Source: Loxodes magnus (lineage: Eukaryota > Ciliophora > Karyorelictea > Loxodida > Loxodidae). Taken from it: a stretch of DNA of 64,000 nucleotides. The DNA lies in contig CAMPDV010000009.1 of assembly GCA_946699065.1 (NCBI GenBank), positions 248,001 through 312,000 of the forward strand, written 5' to 3'. A program made the position numbers and the translations under genes. Positions 1-11,313 of the stretch are shown here, one piece after another (position 1 is the first letter of the stretch; each line of letters starts with the position of its first letter). The notes beneath the pieces were generated by a model. That model was not told the origin of the DNA. It did not search any database and was given only the letters and a program-made list of their open reading frames with translations.

Positions 1-34
1 GAGCATTAAAGATTGAAGTTTTCTCATTATAATC

Positions 35-1005
35 TCAAACACTTCCAACTTCTTGAATTTTTCCAGATTCATCTGCTGTCCAGAAGCACTACCACTAACC
101 TTATTCGTTTTCCTATATATTTATATAATTACTTTATAAACTCTACAGATATTGTCTCCTGAACTAACTGCTAATTGATGGCCAGCAATACTCCAACTGC
201 ATTTTCATGCACTGACTCCTAATTAAAATGTGGTAAGAATTTTGAAATGAAGTTATTAAGTTTTTTCGTCCTTTTCAGCAATTCATATATTAACAGTACC
301 ATCTTCAGAACATGAAGCTATCTTTTCATTATCTAAGCCAATACTAGGACACCATTAGACATCTCTTATAATTTCTGCATGCTTTTGCTCAAATTGGTAT
401 ACTTCTTCTATCTTATCTTTTAGATCCCAGATTTTTATAAGGCAATCTCCACCACCTGTTACTAATCTTGCTGTTAAGCTTATATTCTCTACTTATTATA
501 ATACCTAAAGATCTGTAGCTGGAGCCCATGAAAGTCCATGAATTCCGTTTTAATGAGCTAAGACTTTTTAAACATCTCATGTGTCATCAGTTTTTCTTTT
601 AAGAATTGAAATACATCCATCAGATGATCCAACAGCTAGTCAAAGCCCAAGTTCCCAGGGGCAAAATGAAATAACATTTATAGGACCATCATGTTAGGTA
701 TATTCAAAAATATTATTCCAAACATTGGCAGACATTTCTCTCCAAACTACTACTTTCCTATCATATCCACCAGAAGCTAAAATATTACCATATTTAGGAT
801 GCCCCCATGCTAAAGTTAAAACAGCACCTGTATGTCCACCAGGTAATTTACAAACAGTTTAGGTGATTTCATTATCCTTCACTTCAGAAATATGGATAGA
901 GAAGTCTCCAGCACATGTAGCTATTCTTTTACCATAATAATCAAATTAAACATCATGTATCATACCTTCGTGCTGTGATTCAAAAGTCTTAATAGGTTTT
1001 GCCAT
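35..1005 (-). CDS. SEC13: SEC13, WD40 COPII coat / nuclear pore protein
   Basis: SEC13 forms the outer COPII cage with SEC31 and also belongs to the nuclear pore Y-complex and the SEACAT/GATOR2 complex. The six-bladed WD40 reading runs from ATG at 1005 and matches the family throughout: an N-terminal HEGMIHDVQFDYYGKRIATC stretch, then YGNILASGGYDRKVVVWRE, GSSDGCISIL and IASCSEDGTVNIW. Length is 316 aa, normal for SEC13. Four Trp positions (GLW, TWDV, NIW, SAW) are TGA, and several Gln are TAA/TAG. A 20-nt GT..AG intron at 113..132 is needed to reach the last family motif (GQWQCFW). The TGA at 35..37 is a plausible stop, but sense codons continue beyond it to the window edge, so it could be Trp and the gene could extend out of the window. 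Confidence 0.93.
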
Positions 1006-4000
1006 AAACAATTATGAATTTTATATATTTAAAAAATTTAAATTTCGCTAATTAGAATTCCCTAACTTCAGAAATCCTTAAATACTTTCTCTATTATTCC
1101 GAAAATATCTTCAGTCCTACTTTGAATACACTAGCTTTTCATATTTAAATAGGTATAGGAAATTATACCTTAGTTGACTTAAGATCTTCTATTTTAAATA
1201 TCAAGAAATAGACTAAAGGTAGTCTATCATGTGATGATAGTGTATAATATAAGCTTATCTGTACTGCTAGTTTATAAGATTTTAGTAGTTAGCTAGTTTG
1301 TATCTAATGAATATATGAGTATAGTTGACTATAAATCTAATACTTATTAATATAGTAGAAATGCTATTTTATTCAAATTTAACCAGAAATATGCTGAAGA
1401 TATCCAGAATTATCTTGTCTTATAATGAAGAGCATTTGATTATCATTTTCCCTAAACTTAAATTAATTTTCCTTCTTAACCTTCCTTTATCTAATCCATT
1501 TAATGAAATCCTTTAATTTTTCCTTATACTAATGACTAGAATTGTATATCTTAGTCTAAATATTTGAATGCTTATAGAGGTATTTTGATTTGGAACCTAC
1601 TTTAGGTTAGTTAATTACAAGACTACTTACTAGTTATAGGAGCAGAGTTACTTAATCTAGCTTTAATTAATTTTTATAAATGATATAATGAATGCTTTCT
1701 ATGTATAAGCTAGTAATACTCCTAGATGTAATTTTTAGGTTTTAAAGTAAATTATTAATCTCTTTATTTTTCAGAATAAACAAAAGCAAAAATAATTAAG
1801 TGGATAGAAGTCTGACTATGCTAGAGACTATAGTTACCTCTGAGTTACTAGAAGTTACTAAAATCGGTATCTAAAAATAGCAGCTAAGGTAGATAGCTAT
1901 CTGGTTAAGTTTGTAATACAAAGAGATAAACAATGAAGGGTATTATTTAGATAAGGTAGAGAGAATAATTATTTTGAATTGATGCACTAGAAGAATTAGA
2001 AAAATACAAACAATTAACTAATTAAATCTACTGAGACAATATAACTCAACTGATCTAAATACAGTACTAGGAAAATCTTAGTAGCAATTAACTAGAAGAT
2101 AAAGAAGTTGAATTCTAAAAGAAATAAGCATTTAGAGCATTAATTAGTTAAACATCTGACTATTTTCTAAATCTTACCCTTTTTAACTAAAGTTAATATT
2201 TTCCCAGCAATAAACTATCTATAAATCTGGTATTAGATAGATATAATAGCTGTAATATATAATAAAAGGAAGCTAGCAAAAATGGTTAAGGCGTTCTAGA
2301 TAGCATTCTTATTTCAATATATTGGTATATTTATTATACTAAGAAAGGGAGTAAGATAGGATTAATTTTTATAGGCATTACAGATAATAAAGATATCATC
2401 AAAATACTCTTGTTTATCTAGTTCAAATGAATAGATATTCGGTCTATCTTAATATAAATACAGTACTAGTTCTATAAGAACCTGCATTATAACCTTATAG
2501 TTAAGGTTATAGATTTGATTTATTATTTCATTTAGAACTTAAAGATTTAAATCTTGGTAGGTACAAAAAAGAAGCTGTAAATAGAATTAAGGTGCTAGTT
2601 ATAATAGAATGTAGATCAATTATAAGAAAGAGAATTACATTTTAGCATCCATTAAAGAGAAAGCTATACTAGCTCAGAGGAAATTGGACTGAGTTATAGG
2701 AACGCTAATTTAATATAGTTACTGTCTTAAAAAGTTGACAGTCAATCTAGAGGTAAATTTCAATTTTCAATAATAGATTTCTAAAGCATTTTAATTAATA
2801 AAAAAGCTAGAAAATTGATATTTAGCAAGGCTAGTAATATGTTTAATAAATCTAAGTATCTAGATAGTTATTAAATAGGTTCTAGATAAAATCTATGCTA
2901 TAAATCTGGTTTTTTGCTCTAAAATGTTAAAGAAAATTTGGATAATTCACTAATAATATTATAGTTATAAGTGTCAAAATTATTTTATCAATATAATAAT
3001 AATAAAGCTGGCTTCTGATCTAAGCTAATGTTTCTAAAGCCGTCTGCTTACAAATTTTGCGTCTAATATTAAAGCTTGAAAACTAGTTTAATGAAAGAAA
3101 TAAGAGTTTAAATTAATCTATTTGGAAGGTGAACTCCAAAATAATTATCTAAAGCTTTAGTTATATGTAGAACTTAAGAATATAGTTAGCGATTAAAAAA
3201 GCCATTGCGCCTTCCAATAAATTAAAACAAGCTATTGATTTAAGACTAGATAATATAAATAAATAGATATGTAAAAGGTTAAAAAATAAAGAAGTAGAAG
3301 CTTAGAGATAGACTGTTAAAATAGTTCAATATTTAAAATTTAGTAAAATGGTCTATTATTATATTCTACTTCATTAATTGCTGAACTAAGTAAGAAAAAC
3401 TTCTATATCTTCAGACAAAGAGAGAGGAAAAAGCAGAACTATCTTTTATGAAATGTACCAAAATAAGAAATAAAGATAAAACCTAGTTTTCATACTCAAC
3501 CAAGCTAATCAGGTAATGCATGGTTATCTTTATAGAAGCATTTTAAATAAATTCACCTAATCTATACATATTGCATTTCCTTCCTTAGCTAGTTTAAAAG
3601 CTAGCATCCCCAACCCTATTTTATATAATATCTCCATTTCTTCACATCTAATATAAGCAGAAATTTATCTTAGCTTTCTTTGATCTTTATTTACTTAACT
3701 ATCATTTCTGTTATACGATAGGTGTGAATACATTTTCATTTAGCTTACGAGATAAACGTCATAACTTATGTGGAATATTTTGATGGAATAATGGCAGTTA
3801 TATCAGCTAAGATTAGCATACAATCATATTATATGTGAAGAAAGAAATACATCATACCTTCTTTTAATACCATTTCAAGAGCCATAATATACTCACTTAC
3901 ACTTTTATACAAAACAATCTTTTATATCCAGTTCTCACTCAAATGAGTAAGACTGACTTTACAGTTAGAACAAATATTATCTTTAAGGAAGAATGTAAAA

Positions 4001-4207
4001 TAAAGTAAAATGATGAATAAGAGTAATAATACTAACTTCTTATATTACAATGCAAATATTAGACTAAGACGATAAAATACTTAAGGATGAGATGGTGTTA
4101 GTAACTTAATGATTTAGGCTTTTAATATAATTAGACTTTTATATTGAATTTCAAATTACATTTAAGAGTATTTTACGCTTTTAGCTTATCTTCCATATTA
4201 ATCCTTA
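1006..4207. other. Gene-free AT-rich region
   Basis: About 3.2 kb between SEC13 and the desaturase. I found no reading with family motifs on either strand under the UAR=Gln, UGA=Trp code. The sequence is rich in CTAG and TAG/CTA words. The short standard-code ORF at 1325..1516 is hydrophobic AT-rich translation with no support. Confidence 0.6.
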
Positions 4208-5611
4208 ATGTAACAAGGAGCTTAAGAAAGCTAGAAAACTGAAAAAAAATTCACTTGGGAAGAAGTGGCGAAACATAACACTACCAAGTCCTTATGGATT
4301 ATTTATGGTACCAAAGTGTATGACATTACTGACTTCCTTAATAAGCATCCCGGTGGAAGTGAAATGATTTTGATATCAGCAGGAAAAGACTGCACCAACC
4401 TTTTACCTTCCTATCATCCCTTCTCAAACGCTCCTGAAGAAATTTTAAAAAAGTATTATATAGGTGAGGTATCTAGCTTTGAACTACCATAATATACTCC
4501 TGATTCTGGATTTTATAAAGAAGTGAGAGAAAAGGTGGGGGAATATTTTAAAAAGAATAAGATTCAATATAGAAGTCCTCCTCTATTTTCAGGCCTCGCA
4601 TTGATTTTATTTGTTTTGTGGCCTTTAATGTTTTGCTCCTATTTAGGTTTCGCTACTAATTATTTAGGGGAATTTAGTTTATGAACTAGAATTTTGTTCT
4701 CTTTCATTTACGGTTGGTGCTAAGTTATGCCAACTGTGCATGTTGTACATGATTCTTCACATACTGCTTTTGGCAGAAAGCCTTATTAGTGGTTCGTTGG
4801 TCGATTTTTTTTCGACTACATTGTAGGATGTTCAATGACGGCTTGGTTACATTAGCACACTCTTGGACACCACTTGTATACAAATGTATATGAAGTTGAT
4901 CCAGATCTCCCTGCAAAAATGAAAGGAGATGTTAGAAGAACGTGCGAAAGATAGTAATGGGTATCTATTTATAAGTTTTAATGGTTGTATTTACCAATTT
5001 TGTATGGACTTTTCGGAATTAAAATGCGCTTTTAAGATATTACAGAAACATTTCTCAGAGAATCTAATGGTTATATTAGAGCTAATCCACACTCAAAGCT
5101 AATATGGTTAAGCATGATTATTTCTAAATCTTTCTTCGTGTTTTACAGAATTATAGCTCCTGTTGTCATCTTTTAAGTTTGCTCCATTTAAATTAGTTTA
5201 TTATACTTTATGGTAGCAGAACTTACTACTGCATATTGGCTTGCACTCTGCTTTTAGGTTTCCCATGTTTCAACTGAATGCGAGTCTGTGTTTGGAAAAG
5301 AAGACAAAAAGCTTGAAATATATGATGAATGGGCAGTCTCTTAAATTCTGACATCCGTTGATTATGATCACGAAAGCTGTGTTACTACATGGCTTGCAGG
5401 AGCTTTGAATTACTAAGTGGTTCATCATCTGTTCCCATCAGTAAGTCAATACTACTATCCCGAAATAGCTCCCATCGTAAAAGAAACTTGCGAGAAATAC
5501 GGAATTAAATTTAACCTTTTGGATAGTTTCTACAGTGCTCTTAAAGGACATCTAAAGCTATTGAAAATAATGGGAGAGCAAGGTCAAAAAGTTTCTATTC
5601 ATATAGGCTGA
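4208..5611 (+). CDS. Front-end fatty-acid desaturase with N-terminal cytochrome b5
   Basis: This ER membrane enzyme introduces a double bond between an existing one and the carboxyl end of an acyl chain, with electrons passed through its own cytochrome b5 domain. Residues ~20-95 carry the b5 signature YDITDFLNKHPGG. The three histidine boxes follow: HDSSH, HTLGHH and the front-end-type QVVHH, in which the Gln is a TAA codon. Hydrophobic segments lie between the boxes. The 467-aa length is typical and there is no intron. The start at 4208 is the first in-frame ATG ahead of the b5 Trp (FTWEEVAKH); the later GTG at 4265 lies inside that domain. TGA codes Trp at the SLWTR position, and the gene ends on TGA followed by non-coding AT-rich DNA. 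Delta-6 versus delta-5 specificity cannot be read from sequence. Confidence 0.95.
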
Positions 5612-6309
5612 TTAAGATATAAAACTTTACATACTCTTATTTAAATTCATAACATTTTAACTAATCCTATACAACAACATCTCAAACCCCTCTAGTCCCT
5701 ATCTATCTTATTTTCTACCTTATAAATACAAACTTATAATTTCTATAGCCATCAATCTAGCTAACATAATATAACGAAAAGATATTAAAATAAAAGGCTC
5801 ATAATAGAACTATAATTAGCAATCTAGCATGTTGGGTTATTAAATAAGAAGTTATAAACCTTAACTCTAATCAAGCAACTGTTTAATATAATTTACTATC
5901 CAGTAATTTCAACTCTATCATCTCATTTTTTGGTACTACTCCATAGTATGTAAGTATTTATCGTATCATTGGAATCTAGTATAAACTAAATTATTTTATC
6001 ATCTATATTTATACTAGCTGTCTTTGCTGCTTGTAGGTAACTTGCTCAGTTTTTTTAGATAAGTATAATAAACTATAATCTAGAGAATATTCTAGAACTA
6101 GTTTCAACAAAAATAAGCACAATACTAGCTAAGAGAACTATGAACTATATATTGGTTCTAAAGTAAGGAAGAAGGTGATAGGTAAAGGAGGAAGATAAGA
6201 AAGGCATGATATAGTATTGACAACTTATCTGTCGATGCCTTGAAAAAAAAGGTTGAAGTGACTGATTATAAATGCAAGGTGATTTAATTTAACGAATATT
6301 TAAATTTAA
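5612..6309. other. Intergenic, possible promoter of MYB gene
   Basis: No gene seen. The last bases before the MYB start contain a TTTAAATTTAA block directly abutting the ATG. Confidence 0.5.
6297..6309 (+). promoter_or_regulatory. TTTAAATTTAA block abutting the start codon
   Basis: The sequence TATTTAAATTTAA runs straight into the MYB ATG. A very similar block sits immediately before the LIN9 start at 11314, and a shorter form before RPS13. It may be a core promoter or translation-start context, but base composition alone could produce it. Confidence 0.3.
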
Positions 6310-7177
6310 ATGAAGTTAACTATAAAATTAATAATGGACATTGAGATTTAAGGTAAAGCAGATTTAGTTTCAAAGAAAAGTATCTTAGAAGAAAGCAAGT
6401 TTTCGCTTGCAAAGGAGTAGTAAGGTGAAGAAGTCAAGGAATTGTCCTTAGAAGTTTATCACCAAGTACATTAAAGAAATGTTATACCTTAAATGGATAA
6501 AAAGAATTCTTCGAATTCTTAATGAACAAGTGAAGAAGATCAATTAATCATTTATTATAAAATGAATACTTAGCTGAAGTATAAGTAAATAGCAATTATG
6601 CTTGATAGGAAAAATGCGAAGCAGGTAAGAGAGAGATGGTCTTAAAGATTAGATCCATAAATCAACAAGGAAAAATTCTCTTTTTAAGAGTAAAAGGAAA
6701 TTCTTGAAAAAAGCTTAACTTAGAAATGGGCTTCTATTGCTAGATCACTTAATAATCGAACTGATAATCAGGTAAAAAATTAGTTCAACTCCACAATTAA
6801 GAAATCTCTAAGGAAAGTCAGGCTTATGGAAAGAAACGAATCTATAGATTAAGAAGATCTAAATGAACTGGAAAAGTACATTTATGAGAACAGGAACCGC
6901 AAAGAGATTTAAAAATTGATGGAAGAAGCAATAGAATCTTACTAGCAGATTAAAACTAAAAGTAAAAAAAGATAATCACATAGAAGTCAAGAGCAAATAG
7001 TAAGCTATAACTATGTAGATCTCACCTATTAAAGAATGTGAGCTTGAATTTAGAAAAATGCAAAAGACCGAAAAAATTGAATCCGAGCCAAACAATCAAG
7101 AATTTCCTCTAATTTGCTTCAACTATAGTCAAAATATAATAGAAGGAATATATGGAGAATCTAAAATTTAAGTTTGA
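6310..7177 (+). CDS. MYB-type transcription factor (two SANT/MYB repeats)
   Basis: Nuclear DNA-binding regulator, 282 aa. The N-terminal ~65 residues are acidic and uncharacterised. Two MYB repeats follow: WTSEEDQLIIYY..KNAKQVRERW and FSFQEQKEILEK..WASIARSLNNRTDNQVKNQF. The second is the classical R3 recognition helix (RTDNxxKN). The first Trp of repeat one is encoded by TGA. One intron of 19 nt (7000..7018, GTAAGCTATAACTATGTAG) is required: without it the frame after QEQ breaks up, with it the C-terminus reads ISPIKECELEF and on to a TGA stop at 7175. The start at 6310 follows the AT-rich block; an internal ATG at about 6334 is a weaker alternative. The target genes are unknown. Confidence 0.92.
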
Positions 7178-8728
7178 ACTTCAAATTCGTTTTCGAATTT
7201 AATAAATTTAGACATCAAATTTCTCTCTTTTAAAATGCTCAAAACATCTTATTTTTCAATCTCCTCTTACCTACTATAAAGCATTACCTTTAATATGTTA
7301 AAGTTCTCTTGTCTCCTGCTATCTGTTTTTCAACCTATCTATAAACAGGAGAACTAAGATTTGCTTATTTAATATACTTGACTATCCTATTACATATTTC
7401 ATATCTTATAGCTAGAAATGTAAAGGGTAATTTCTATCTAATAGTATTTTTTAGTTAAATTGAATAATTCGAATTGCATAAATTAAGGCTATAATATAAA
7501 AAAAGCAGGTTAAATTTAAGATTCTTATTAATAGTTTAGGAAATAGCAATTTCCTATTAGAAATAACTGCTTTAACTTGAAGAACTATAGATTTATTACT
7601 ATAAGTGTATCGTTAGTTAATTATATTCAACAAACTATTTATTATTATTCTATAAATGCTAAGACTGACTTTCAATCTAACTAGCTACTTCTATAGTGTT
7701 TAGAAAATTATTTAAAGTTGGATATGGCAAATTAATAAGGAAGTTAGGCTTATTCATTTTCTTCTGAAATGAGATTAAACAATTTATAGTTTCAACTGAA
7801 TTAAGACTTTTCAATTATATGAGTAAGAGATAACTGGAAGATTAATGGAGACTGATAAGAAAATAAGACTTTAACTTTTTGTTCATAATGGAATGGGAGA
7901 CAAGAAGCTCTATTGATCTAAAATATACACTATATATAGAGATAGAGCTACTCTATACGAATATACATTAATATACTAATGTAGATTTATTCCTATAATA
8001 GAAGAACATCAATTAGTATCTTCTTTGTAAATCTTCATACTACCATGCATTTAGTTAATAAGTTATTCTACTTTAAAATAATTACCAAGCATAGTCAAGT
8101 GCCCTATTAATAAACTTATATAATAGTATTTTTCTTAAATTTAGAAAGGTTAAAACAGTATTTGTCATAATACTCAAATGACTTTTGCTTTTGAAGCTAA
8201 CTTTAAAGTTGGTATCATTTTCTTAGTCTTTTTAAGGCTTTTATTAACGTAAGATTGAAATAAGAATGTAAATTACATCCACGTTTTGAGGTTTGACTAG
8301 AGGTTAGAAATGAATATTTTTCCTCAAATTACTGAAGAAATAGAATGTTCTTAGAGAAGAGTAGAATTTAATTAGATTATCTGCTAAGATTCTTCTAATA
8401 TAAAGCTATTGGTATATCTTTATTATTGATATCTTCTTTATATAAGAATCTTTAATATTTTGGAAAATAAGTTTGAATATAAATTTCCTCTATAATTTTG
8501 CTTGTCCAGTCTTTGTATACAAACTATCATATCACAATTATAATAAATTAGCAATTTTTATGGTCAACATTGTGATTTGGAGTAATTATTTATAAAAGGA
8601 GACTTATTTTGAAGTTTATGGATGATGAAAAGTGAGTGAAAGTGAGTAAAGGTAGGTTTTAGTGTTATTGTCTTAATGATTTTACAAGAAGTAAACTAAA
8701 AATTAGATAAATATCTGTTATCATTCAA
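7178..8728. other. Intergenic between convergent genes
   Basis: About 1.5 kb between the MYB and COMMD 3' ends. I see no convincing coding signal or RNA gene. Confidence 0.55.
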
Positions 8729-9253
8729 TCACTAAATCGTAGATTGTAACTACGACGCTATTTTTTTCATACCTGTCAGAAGAGTTCTGAGTTGACTTCT
8801 AGAAAGAGCAAAATCAAGGCTTTCTCCTTATGTGGTGTCAAGTTGAACTTTAACATGATTTAGTCTAGGGCAATATTCAAGCTCTTTACAAGCTACTTAG
8901 CTGAGAATTTCCCATTTCATAGCTTTTAGCTATGGTAAGCCTGAATATGTTTTTCCTTCATTTCTTCAATTTTCGATATTATTCTCAAGTACTTCCTAAA
9001 TACACTTCTTAATTTCCTCTGGTGGCTTTTAGAAATCTCCTCTTGAAATGTTTCTTAAATAAGCACATAAATTTCTAGCTATGGCAGTTCTCTTTTCCTC
9101 AGATAAAGCAGCAAAATACTAAAGCATAAGATTCTTGACTTCCTAGCATTCCGGTGTATCCTTAACTTCCCAGCATTGCTCTAGAAGTTCATTGACTCTA
9201 GAGCTATCCAATTTAGATAGTGGAGTTAATTCTTCAAAATTTACTTCTTCCAT
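8729..9253 (-). CDS. COMM domain-containing protein
   Basis: COMMD proteins form the ring subcomplex of Commander, which works with Retriever in endosomal recycling. The 174-aa reading has a helical N-terminal half and a C-terminal COMM domain beginning at LPQLKAMKWEI, with the invariant Trp, and ending SRSQLRTLLTGMKKIASQL. Both the total length and the order of parts fit the family. One Trp (IENW) is TGA, several Gln are TAG/TAA, and the stop is TGA. No intron is needed. Which paralogue (COMMD1-10) it is cannot be decided by eye. Confidence 0.85.
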
Positions 9254-9924
9254 TAATTTTATTTAGTTAATATATTAACACTTTATTCACTTATCTCTTC
9301 ATCCTACTAAACTAACTACTTTATTAGCTTAATTCCCCTTTTAATTTTTGTAATTTTCACTTAACCTATCATTTTGAAATTATGATCTTAATAGTAGAAT
9401 TAAGTTCATAGTTTTCTACCTTTGGACACTTTTGATTTATCTTAAAGATATTAGCTTATTTAATGAAATTTAGGATTAGATAAATACTGATCATGAGGAA
9501 TTAACGGTCTAAAATACTAATTAATTTTCTGAATTTGATATAAAATCCTTAAGCTTAGCTTTCTTAGACTGATGCTCTTAAGCCTACTAATAGAATGTAA
9601 TTTGATTCTCTAGACTGCTTTTGCTAATTTTTACTTCTTTATATTCTAATAATTTATTTTTACCTTTAAGTGAATAGTAAGTATAAGCCTTTTATTTCTA
9701 CATCCTTCAGATATAGTCATTAAAACTTTCATTCTACTCATAATAACTTTTCATTAGAGAATACCTTATCTAAAGATATCAGGATTTTCATATACCGCTT
9801 TAAGTATATAAAGAAGATTAAGCAGTCTTGTGATGAGATACTTAGAAATACAATTAAAGTGGTAATGAGAGAGTTAAAATGCTAGATATAGGTTAGATAG
9901 TTTATTTAATTAAGATTGTTATGA
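9254..9924. other. Intergenic; includes the possible UBA5 read-through tail
   Basis: No independent gene seen. On the minus strand the UBA5 frame stays open past its conserved end for about 50 codons of random-looking sequence before a TGA. Confidence 0.5.
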
Positions 9925-10936
9925 CTATAGATTTTTAAGCTGGGCAGCAAGATCCTGAATGTTTTTTCCCTCTACTAATTTATTAATAGAAGATTCTTAT
10001 TATTGAGGCTAAGACTCTTGATCTCCTACATCTTCAACTTCAATATTCCAATCGTTTTATATCTCAACACTTTGCTCCTGTTTCACTTCATTTAAGTTGT
10101 TAGTTCTTTTCAGTTAGGGCTGTATTATACCTTACATTTTGGATGTAGTATTCTTATAATTCTTTGCACTTCTAGTTTACACAATGTGGGTTGGGTAGTA
10201 AGGGAATATTAGTAAAAAAGTCTTTGAAGGCTGAATAGCCTAGATATAACTTAGTTTCTCCAAACTTCAGAATGAATTTTAAAGTAGCTTAGACTAGAAA
10301 TCCTGCTATAATTCCCATTGTAGTTGGAAGACTTGCAGCACATACTCCAGGCCTTTGTATTTATTTTTCATTATTCTCAAGAATTGCAAGTGCAGGTGCA
10401 CATTCAAAGCAAGCAGTTTCCCCAGGGAAAATAAATTAGATATGACCTTGCAAAGCATTTTCGGAAACTCCAGATTCAATTCAGGTTAAATTCAACTCAG
10501 CACATAATCTATTAATAGTAACTCTTGCAGCATAGTTATCAACACAGCATAATAGTAGATCTGAGCTTTGCTAAATTAGCTCTTTGAATTTCTACCAATC
10601 ACTAGTAGTAATATCTTAGTTAAATGTCTCTATTTGAACATCAGGATTAATTTACTCTAGAGATTACTTAGCAGCCTCAACCTTATACATTCCACTCTAA
10701 TCAGGTCTATAGAAAAGTCGATTCATATTACTAAGTTCAACTTTATCATAGTCACAAAGCAATAACCTTCCCACTCCACATCTTGTTAGCATTTCAGCTG
10801 CAACAGAACCAACTCCTCCTAATCCAATAATTGATAATTTAACTTGCCTTATCTGCTCGTAATTCTTTACTATTCCCATAGTCTGAAGTGCCATCAGACG
10901 ACTGTAAGGGTTTTCTGGAGTAACCTTGCTATTCAT
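9925..10936 (-). CDS. UBA5: UBA5, UFM1-activating E1 enzyme
   Basis: UBA5 adenylates UFM1 and passes it to UFC1 in the ER-linked UFMylation pathway. The 331-aa reading contains the nucleotide-binding [13 protein letters not shown], the CCVDNYAAR helix, the [14 protein letters not shown] strand, and [12 protein letters not shown] with the catalytic Cys. Two CxxC-type zinc pairs follow (CFECA and HCVNQKC). The tail has the acidic W-N-I-E-V-E UFM1-interacting segment and ends DLAAQLKNL, like the UFC1-binding C-terminus of animal UBA5. A 16-nt intron at 10120..10135 joins the two frames. No TGA lies near the conserved end in any frame; the first triplet after KNL is TAG (9925..9927), which I take as the stop. 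If TAG is Gln, a 50-odd-residue non-conserved tail would be added. Confidence 0.94.
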
Positions 10937-10986
10937 AGATATTAATATTTGACAAAAATTATAATTTAAACTTAAAAAATAACTAT

Positions 10987-11028
10987 CACCATTAGCACCA
11001 TTAACACCATTAGCACCATTAGCATCAT
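10987..11028. repeat. 9-bp tandem repeat (CACCATTAG-like)
   Basis: About four and a half imperfect copies of CACCATTAG/CACCATTAA in the intergenic region between two divergent genes. The copies are clean and the GC is higher than in the surroundings. Confidence 0.8.
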
Positions 11029-11292
11029 GTAGTCATACATTCACATAAACTAAATCAGCATAACCATTTACATTTCATACTATTCCATCTATCTAAAGTG
11101 CATTTCATCATTACTACAACCAAAGCAAGTTTATATTAATAGCAGAGTTATAAAATAAAAAAGGTGGTAATAAATGATTATAAAGTAAGGAGCTAGAATG
11201 ATGATTTCTGATTAGCGAGTTAGAAAAAGATTTGAAAAAAGAAGATGAAAGGATGGAATTAAACAAGAGTGTTAGCATAATTATATTCATTA

Positions 11293-11313
11293 TTTTTAAA
11301 TTTTTAAATTTAA
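11293..11313 (+). promoter_or_regulatory. TTTTTAAATTTAA block abutting LIN9 start
   Basis: Doubled TTTTTAAA/TTTAAA block ending exactly at the ATG, like the one before the MYB gene. Confidence 0.3.

Larger units (their letters stand above)
10937..11313. promoter_or_regulatory. Divergent promoter region, UBA5 / LIN9
   Basis: 377 bp between two divergent starts. It holds a short tandem repeat (10987..11028) and the AT block before LIN9. Nothing else is recognisable. Confidence 0.45.

Noticed and set aside
4265-4492. Cytochrome b5 ORF starting at GTG 4265 as a complete small gene
   Set aside because: It ends at TAA, which is Gln here, and begins inside the b5 domain; the full desaturase runs 4208..5611.
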